Notes under the pieces: model-generated | Database searches by the model: none | Told to the model about the DNA's origin: nothing | Seen by the model: the letters and a program-made list of their open reading frames with translations, nothing else | Program-made: the position numbers and the translations under genes | In this document: positions 59,522 to 64,000 of the stretch, in pieces | Numbering within the stretch: position 1 is the stretch's first letter | Layout of the letters: every line of letters starts with the position of its first letter | Assembly: GCF_038002225.1 (NCBI RefSeq) | Contig: NZ_JBBOCA010000001.1 | Coordinates: 4,836,001-4,900,000, forward strand | Length of the DNA stretch: 64,000 bases | Reading direction: 5' to 3' | Origin: Paenibacillus sp. FSL R7-0204 | Lineage (GTDB): Bacteria > Bacillota > Bacilli > Paenibacillales > Paenibacillaceae

Positions 59522-61168
59522 ATGAAGATAAAGTTTGCGAAGCAGGCGTCTATCGCCCTTGTGGCCGGAGTCCTGATGACAGCTGTTGCCGGCTGCAGTG
59601 CGGCATCCGATCCGGGTCAGGCTGCACAGGGAGATCAGGGAAATACCGGGCAACAAGCAGCTACGATTACCTTAGGCCGTGTAGTCGGCTCCGACAACAA
59701 ATTCAAGAATGGGGAGACCATCGAAAATAATGTCCACACCAAATGGGCCAAGGAGAAGTTCGGCATTGACTTTAAGGTAGATTGGACCGTAGGAACCGGA
59801 GATGCTTACACGACCAAGCTCCGCCTTCTGCTTAACTCCAATGAAAAGCTGCCGGATGTCTTCACCCTGAACGATCCGACGCTTGAGAATCAGGTCGTCG
59901 ATTCCGGCAAGGTGATGGATATCGACGAGGCTTTTGACAAGTACGCTTCGCAGCGGCTTAAGGATCTGTACGCCCAGTACCCCGAAATATGGAATACGGT
60001 TACTTATGACGGCAAGCATTACGGCCTGCCCACCTTCAACGCCAACAGCTCTTTCAGCGTGCTCTGGATTCGCCAGGATTGGCTGGATACCTTAGGCCTG
60101 AAGGCGCCCAAGACTATCGCGGATATGGAAGCTGTAATGGATGCGTTCGTCAACCGCGACCCTGACGGCAATGGGATCAAGGATACCCTCGGATTATCCC
60201 TGTCGCTCAAAAAAGGCGTCACGGCCGTGAAGGACACCTTCATGGTATCCAGCGATTTCCTGTTCGGACAATCTGCTATCCCTACTTACTGGACAGAGGG
60301 GCCGGACGGCAAGCTTCAGTACGGCTCTGTTCAGCCTACAGTCAAGGAGGGCCTGATCAAGCTTAGCGAATGGATGAGCAAAGGCTATCTGGATAAAGAC
60401 GCCGGGATCATGGATGAAGCCAAGGCGGCGGAGAGCTTTGTTCAGGGCAAATCCGGCATGGTCTTCGGCCCGACCTGGATGGCTTCCTATCCGTTCAGTG
60501 CGGATATGACCTTTGATTATGTACCGGTTCCCATTCCTGCAGGCATTGACGGAAAAATGGGCTTTGGCAGTGAACCGCAATCCTCCGTCCGCTTCTATTT
60601 CAACAAGGATTTCAAATATATGGAGGCCTTCTTCAACTATCTGGACGCCATCATGGGACCCGGCTTCTACGATCCTTCCTCCGAACTGGCTAACGGCTGG
60701 GCCGAGGGCTACGACTATGTCATCGAGGACGGCAAACCGGTCTATGACCAGGACAAAATCCCGGGCGGATGGATTGATGTGAAGAAATACACCATCTACG
60801 GCAACGACATTCAGACGCCCAAAAAGGAGCTGGAGGTCATGGCCAAGCTCGGCCAGGGCAAAACACCCGAAACCCCTTACGAAATGTATTTCTCGGCCAG
60901 ACCGAAGAAATGGGCAGAGGCTGCTGCCGTACTGCAGACTTACATCGACGAAGCTTCCGTATTCGATAAATATACCGGCCCTCCGACAGCAACCATGGCC
61001 CAGAAGGGAGAGCTGCTCCGCAAAATGGAAAGTGAAGCTTTCCTGAAAATTATTTACGGGCAAGAATCGCCGGATTCGTTCGACAGCTTCGTGGAGAAAT
61101 GGAAGTCCTCCGGCGGAGATGATATGACCAAAGAGGTGAACGAGTGGTATCAGGCGCTTAACCATTAG
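59522..61168 (+). CDS. LplA-type extracellular solute-binding lipoprotein
   Basis: 548 residues from the ATG at 59522, a few bases after GGGAGG; a longer frame from 59441 lacks a signal at its N-terminus. Lipobox VAGC (Cys25), Gln/Gly spacer, then a long LplA-class binding domain (DVFTLNDPTLENQVVD, LWIRQDWLDTLGLKAPKTI, ending EVNEWYQALNH). It is first in a binding protein, permease, permease operon and divergent from GH42/GH29, so a galactose- or fucose-bearing oligosaccharide is the likely cargo. Confidence 0.93.
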   Translation: MKIKFAKQASIALVAGVLMTAVAGCSAASDPGQAAQGDQGNTGQQAATITLGRVVGSDNKFKNGETIENNVHTKWAKEKFGIDFKVDWTVGTGDAYTTKLRLLLNSNEKLPDVFTLNDPTLENQVVDSGKVMDIDEAFDKYASQRLKDLYAQYPEIWNTVTYDGKHYGLPTFNANSSFSVLWIRQDWLDTLGLKAPKTIADMEAVMDAFVNRDPDGNGIKDTLGLSLSLKKGVTAVKDTFMVSSDFLFGQSAIPTYWTEGPDGKLQYGSVQPTVKEGLIKLSEWMSKGYLDKDAGIMDEAKAAESFVQGKSGMVFGPTWMASYPFSADMTFDYVPVPIPAGIDGKMGFGSEPQSSVRFYFNKDFKYMEAFFNYLDAIMGPGFYDPSSELANGWAEGYDYVIEDGKPVYDQDKIPGGWIDVKKYTIYGNDIQTPKKELEVMAKLGQGKTPETPYEMYFSARPKKWAEAAAVLQTYIDEASVFDKYTGPPTATMAQKGELLRKMESEAFLKIIYGQESPDSFDSFVEKWKSSGGDDMTKEVNEWYQALNH

Positions 61169-61207
61169 AAGACTTTTGCCAAATGAACCTATAGAGGAGT
61201 TGTCCGG

Positions 61208-62119
61208 ATGATGGAATGGAAGAAGAGCAAGACGCGATTTACTCGCCAGCTACCTCTTCATTTGCTCATACTGCCATCTGTAATCTGTCTGCTGATCTTC
61301 AATTATGCGCCTATGGCGGGGCTTTTGATGGCTTTTCAGGACTTCAAGCCACGGCTTGGGTTCCTGCATTCACCCTGGGTTGGCTTCGAGCATTTTCAAT
61401 ATATGTTTACTTATCCTGACAGCGTGCAGGTCATCTATAACACCCTGCTTATCGCTTCGCTCAAGATCACGGCCAACATTATAGTTCCGATCCTCTTTGC
61501 CTTGCTGCTGAATGAGGTTCGCGCGCTGCTGTTCAAACGGTTCGTGCAGACACTCGTGTATCTCCCGCATTTCCTGTCCTGGGTGATTCTGGGAGGGATT
61601 CTGACAGATATCCTCGGCAACAAAGGAATTGTCAATCACCTGCTGACGCTCCTTGGCGCCGATACTGTATTTTTCCTTGGAGATGGAACCTGGTTTCGGA
61701 TCACCGTAGTGGTCAGTGATGTCTGGAAGGAGTTCGGCTTCGCCGCAATTATCTATCTCGCCGCCATGAGCGGCATCAATATGTCGCTGTATGAAGCCGC
61801 CGAGATCGACGGCGCAGGCCGGTTCAAGCAGACGCTCCATGTCACCTTGCCGGCGCTGGTTCCCGTTATCCTGGTTGTGGGCACGCTCGCGCTGGGCAAT
61901 ATCCTCAATGCAGGCTTCGACCAGATCTTCAACCTGTACAATCCGCTGGTCTACCGGGAAGGGGATATTATAGATACCTTTGTATATAGGGTAGGTCTCA
62001 TGAACGGCTCTTTCAGCTTCGCGACCGCCGTCGGCTTATTCAAATCGGTCATCAGCTTCATCCTGATCGTTACGGCTTACCGGCTGGCCTACCGGTTCGG
62101 AAATTATCGCATCTTTTGA
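61208..62119 (+). CDS. LplB-type ABC sugar transporter permease
   Basis: 303 residues; ATG at 61208 (or 61211) after GAGGAG. Helix 1 begins LHLLILPSVICLLIFNYAPM, the LplB opening, and the EAA loop is YEAAEIDGAGRFKQTL. It lies 39 bases after the binding-protein gene and 19 bases before its partner, and forms half of the channel. Confidence 0.93.
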   Translation: MMEWKKSKTRFTRQLPLHLLILPSVICLLIFNYAPMAGLLMAFQDFKPRLGFLHSPWVGFEHFQYMFTYPDSVQVIYNTLLIASLKITANIIVPILFALLLNEVRALLFKRFVQTLVYLPHFLSWVILGGILTDILGNKGIVNHLLTLLGADTVFFLGDGTWFRITVVVSDVWKEFGFAAIIYLAAMSGINMSLYEAAEIDGAGRFKQTLHVTLPALVPVILVVGTLALGNILNAGFDQIFNLYNPLVYREGDIIDTFVYRVGLMNGSFSFATAVGLFKSVISFILIVTAYRLAYRFGNYRIF

Positions 62120-62138
62120 GTAAAGGCAGGCGGAATCT

Positions 62139-63008
62139 ATGTATCGGAAAACAATTTCTTACCGCTGGTTTACAGTGCTCAACACTGCGCTTCTTGCAGT
62201 TCTGGCCGTATTATGTATCCTTCCCCTTGTGCATGTTGCGGCCGTATCCTTCAGTTCCAGTGCGGCGGCTACGGCTAATCAGGTGTTTTTCTGGCCGGTC
62301 GGATTCACGGCTGAAGCCTACTCCAGAACACTTACGAATCCCTTGTTTCTGCGTTCCCTAATTCTATCTGTGGAAAGAACGCTCGCCGGAACCCTGCTGT
62401 CTATGGCGTTGACCGTTACCGCCGCTTATACCCTGTCGCGTTCATTTTACGGCAGAAGCTTCTACTCCTGGTTCTTTGTCTTCACCATGCTGTTCAACGG
62501 CGGCCTGATTCCAACCTATCTGCTGATCACGCAGCTTCATTTAACCAACACACTGTGGGTACTGATTCTGCCGTCTGCGGTGAACGTGTTCAATACCATT
62601 CTGATGATGCAATTCTTCCGCGCCATTCCCAAAGAGCTGGAGGAGGCGGCAAGCATTGACGGGGCGGGTTATCTGAGGTCTCTGATCACGATCTATCTTC
62701 CCTTGTCGCTTCCCTCCCTGGCCACCTTATCCTTGTTCTCGATGGTCTGGCATTGGAACTCATGGTTTGACGGGCTGATCTATATGACTGATTACCGGCA
62801 GTATCCGCTGGCGACATTTCTGCAGACGATCATTCAGAGCGGCGACATGCGCAACACGAACATTGACCCCAGTCAGCTGAAAATTCTGTCGGAACGCACG
62901 GTGCGTTCTGCGCAAATCCTGATAGGAGCATTGCCGATCCTGCTCGTCTATCCGTTCCTGCAGAGGTTCTTCGTACAAGGGTTGACGATGGGCGCGGTTA
63001 AAGAATAA
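62139..63008 (+). CDS. LplC-type ABC sugar transporter permease
   Basis: 289 residues with six helices; EAA loop EEAASIDGAGYLRSLI and the LplC ending QGLTMGAVKE. Starts at ATG 62139 after AAAGGCAGG. Its stop lies about 30 bases before the kinase start, so kinase and importer are probably cotranscribed. No ATPase gene follows within the window. Confidence 0.93.
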   Translation: MYRKTISYRWFTVLNTALLAVLAVLCILPLVHVAAVSFSSSAAATANQVFFWPVGFTAEAYSRTLTNPLFLRSLILSVERTLAGTLLSMALTVTAAYTLSRSFYGRSFYSWFFVFTMLFNGGLIPTYLLITQLHLTNTLWVLILPSAVNVFNTILMMQFFRAIPKELEEAASIDGAGYLRSLITIYLPLSLPSLATLSLFSMVWHWNSWFDGLIYMTDYRQYPLATFLQTIIQSGDMRNTNIDPSQLKILSERTVRSAQILIGALPILLVYPFLQRFFVQGLTMGAVKE

Positions 63009-63039
63009 GATGAGCACAAAACTTAGGAGTCAGAAGCAG

Positions 63040-64000
63040 ATGGGCAACAAGGAACGTAGTCTCTTCTCCAAGCTGGTCGGCTCGCTGGTGTTATTATTGC
63101 TGCCTGTTCTGATCTTGTCGGTGTATTCGAGCAGAGTCAATGAGAATGTCATCACCAGCCAGATCAAACAGTCGGGCATCAGCAGGCTATCTACCTTAGC
63201 CACACAACTGGACAGTATTATTACGCAGCTGGAGACCTTCACCTACCTCCTGATCCGTGATCCGAACGTCATTGAATTTCAGGATCTGTCCCTGCTGAAC
63301 TCCAGCTACTACGAACAAATCAGCCGCAAAAAGCTCATTCAGGATAAGCTGTATCTGCAAAGCGCCTCGACGGAATGGATCAATGAAATCACGGTCTATT
63401 CGCCGCGTTCAGGGCAGACCATATCTACGGTCAACGGAACCTCCTATGATCTGGAGCGTCTTCAGCGGCTGAGCAAGGACAACTGGAATTTCATTATGGA
63501 TGACGATCACGGAGATAAACAGGGCACGGTCATCCACTTGACCTTTGAACCCTACCAGTCCAGCAGCGGCATCGCCAGAGCCAATTCGATCATCGAAATC
63601 AGCTTTCACATGAACCATGTGATCCGGATGCTGGAGCAGTTTCAATCACAGGGAATCGGGGAAGCGCTTTTTTATAAACCTGATGACATCTTCTTATCCA
63701 CGCCCTCTTGCCCGCCTGAGCTTCTCCAGGAGGCTGTATCCGCCTTAAAGCGGACGCAGCTGACGCATGAGGGCAATATTACTCTGGATGTCAGCGGAAT
63801 TTCCTACCTTCTATCCTATTCCGATGTGCAGGTGCTGGACGGGTATGTGGTCAACATTGTGCCTTTATCCGAAATTCTGACGCCACTTAGGGTAACCAAC
63901 CGGTTCGCCTATCTTGTCCTCGGACTGATCCTTATCGTGGGTATTGCCTTATCGTGGCTGCTATACCGGAATGTTCAGGTCCCGCTGCGCGCTCTGGTCA
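63040..64000 (+). CDS. YesM-type sensor histidine kinase (C-terminus cut by window edge)
   Basis: About 320 residues are visible: helix 1 at about 13-32 (LVGSLVLLLLPVLILSVYSS), a Cache-like extracellular region, and helix 2 at about 289-308 (FAYLVLGLILIVGIALSWLL) running into HAMP. The kinase and ATPase domains would lie beyond 64000. The ATG at 63040 is ten bases after AGGAG; an in-frame ATG at 63010 lacks a clear site. A regulator gene is expected next. It probably controls the importer just upstream. Confidence 0.88.
   Translation, partial: MGNKERSLFSKLVGSLVLLLLPVLILSVYSSRVNENVITSQIKQSGISRLSTLATQLDSIITQLETFTYLLIRDPNVIEFQDLSLLNSSYYEQISRKKLIQDKLYLQSASTEWINEITVYSPRSGQTISTVNGTSYDLERLQRLSKDNWNFIMDDDHGDKQGTVIHLTFEPYQSSSGIARANSIIEISFHMNHVIRMLEQFQSQGIGEALFYKPDDIFLSTPSCPPELLQEAVSALKRTQLTHEGNITLDVSGISYLLSYSDVQVLDGYVVNIVPLSEILTPLRVTNRFAYLVLGLILIVGIALSWLLYRNVQVPLRALV

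Overview
The window reads as a chromosome segment of a Paenibacillus-like Firmicute. The signs are S-layer-homology (SLH) anchored polysaccharidases, many YesM/YesN-type two-component pairs, LplABC-type sugar importers without their own ATPase, strong AGGAGG ribosome sites with frequent GTG and TTG starts, and CcpA-type cre sites. Almost everything concerns finding, cutting and importing plant cell-wall sugars, above all glucuronoarabinoxylan.

Layout. 1-5.3 kb: a YtfQ-like sugar-binding protein (cut by the window edge) divergent from a kinase / AraC-type regulator / binding-lipoprotein operon that looks like a three-component sugar sensor. 5.3-15.5 kb: a secreted protein of unknown family, a repeat-rich gap, and a 2698-residue SLH-anchored protein with a GH30-like and a GH10 catalytic domain, several carbohydrate-binding modules and three FN3 domains. 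15.6-24.2 kb: permease, permease, binding protein, kinase and regulator, then secreted glucuronoxylanase XynC (GH30_8). 24.4-28.4 kb: two paralogous AraC regulators, each divergent from an enzyme gene (xynC, and a 658-residue cytoplasmic protein of unknown family). 28.4-33.9 kb: repeats, then an importer operon ending in beta-glucuronidase (uidA). 34.1-37.5 kb: another kinase/regulator pair. 37.6-48.5 kb: a GNAT acetyltransferase, an importer operon with two different binding proteins, an IS3-family element inserted in a cluster of intergenic repeats, and a further regulator/kinase pair. 49.0-54.2 kb: a 1740-residue SLH protein with a LamG-like domain, a clan GH-A-like catalytic domain of unassigned family, three binding modules and a glycine-rich repeat linker. 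54.4-55.8 kb: an A/T-rich patch (XRE-cupin regulator, YbaK-like deacylase, small membrane remnant). 55.8-64 kb: alpha-L-fucosidase (GH29) and beta-galactosidase (GH42), divergent from a further SBP-permease-permease operon followed by a kinase cut by the window edge.

Working model (inference). Wall-anchored multimodular enzymes and free XynC release xylan oligosaccharides at the cell surface. Binding lipoproteins capture these and other glycans, CUT1 permeases import them using a shared ATPase encoded elsewhere (MsmX type), and cytoplasmic GH2, GH29 and GH42 enzymes trim them. Each importer is probably switched by a neighbouring YesM/YesN pair, with CcpA repression on top. The best candidates for something new are the two giant SLH enzymes, the 658-residue protein, the secreted protein at 5.3-6.6 kb, the three-component sensor operon, and two families of short dispersed intergenic repeats, one of them interrupted by the IS. 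No tRNA, rRNA, CRISPR array or phage genes were seen.
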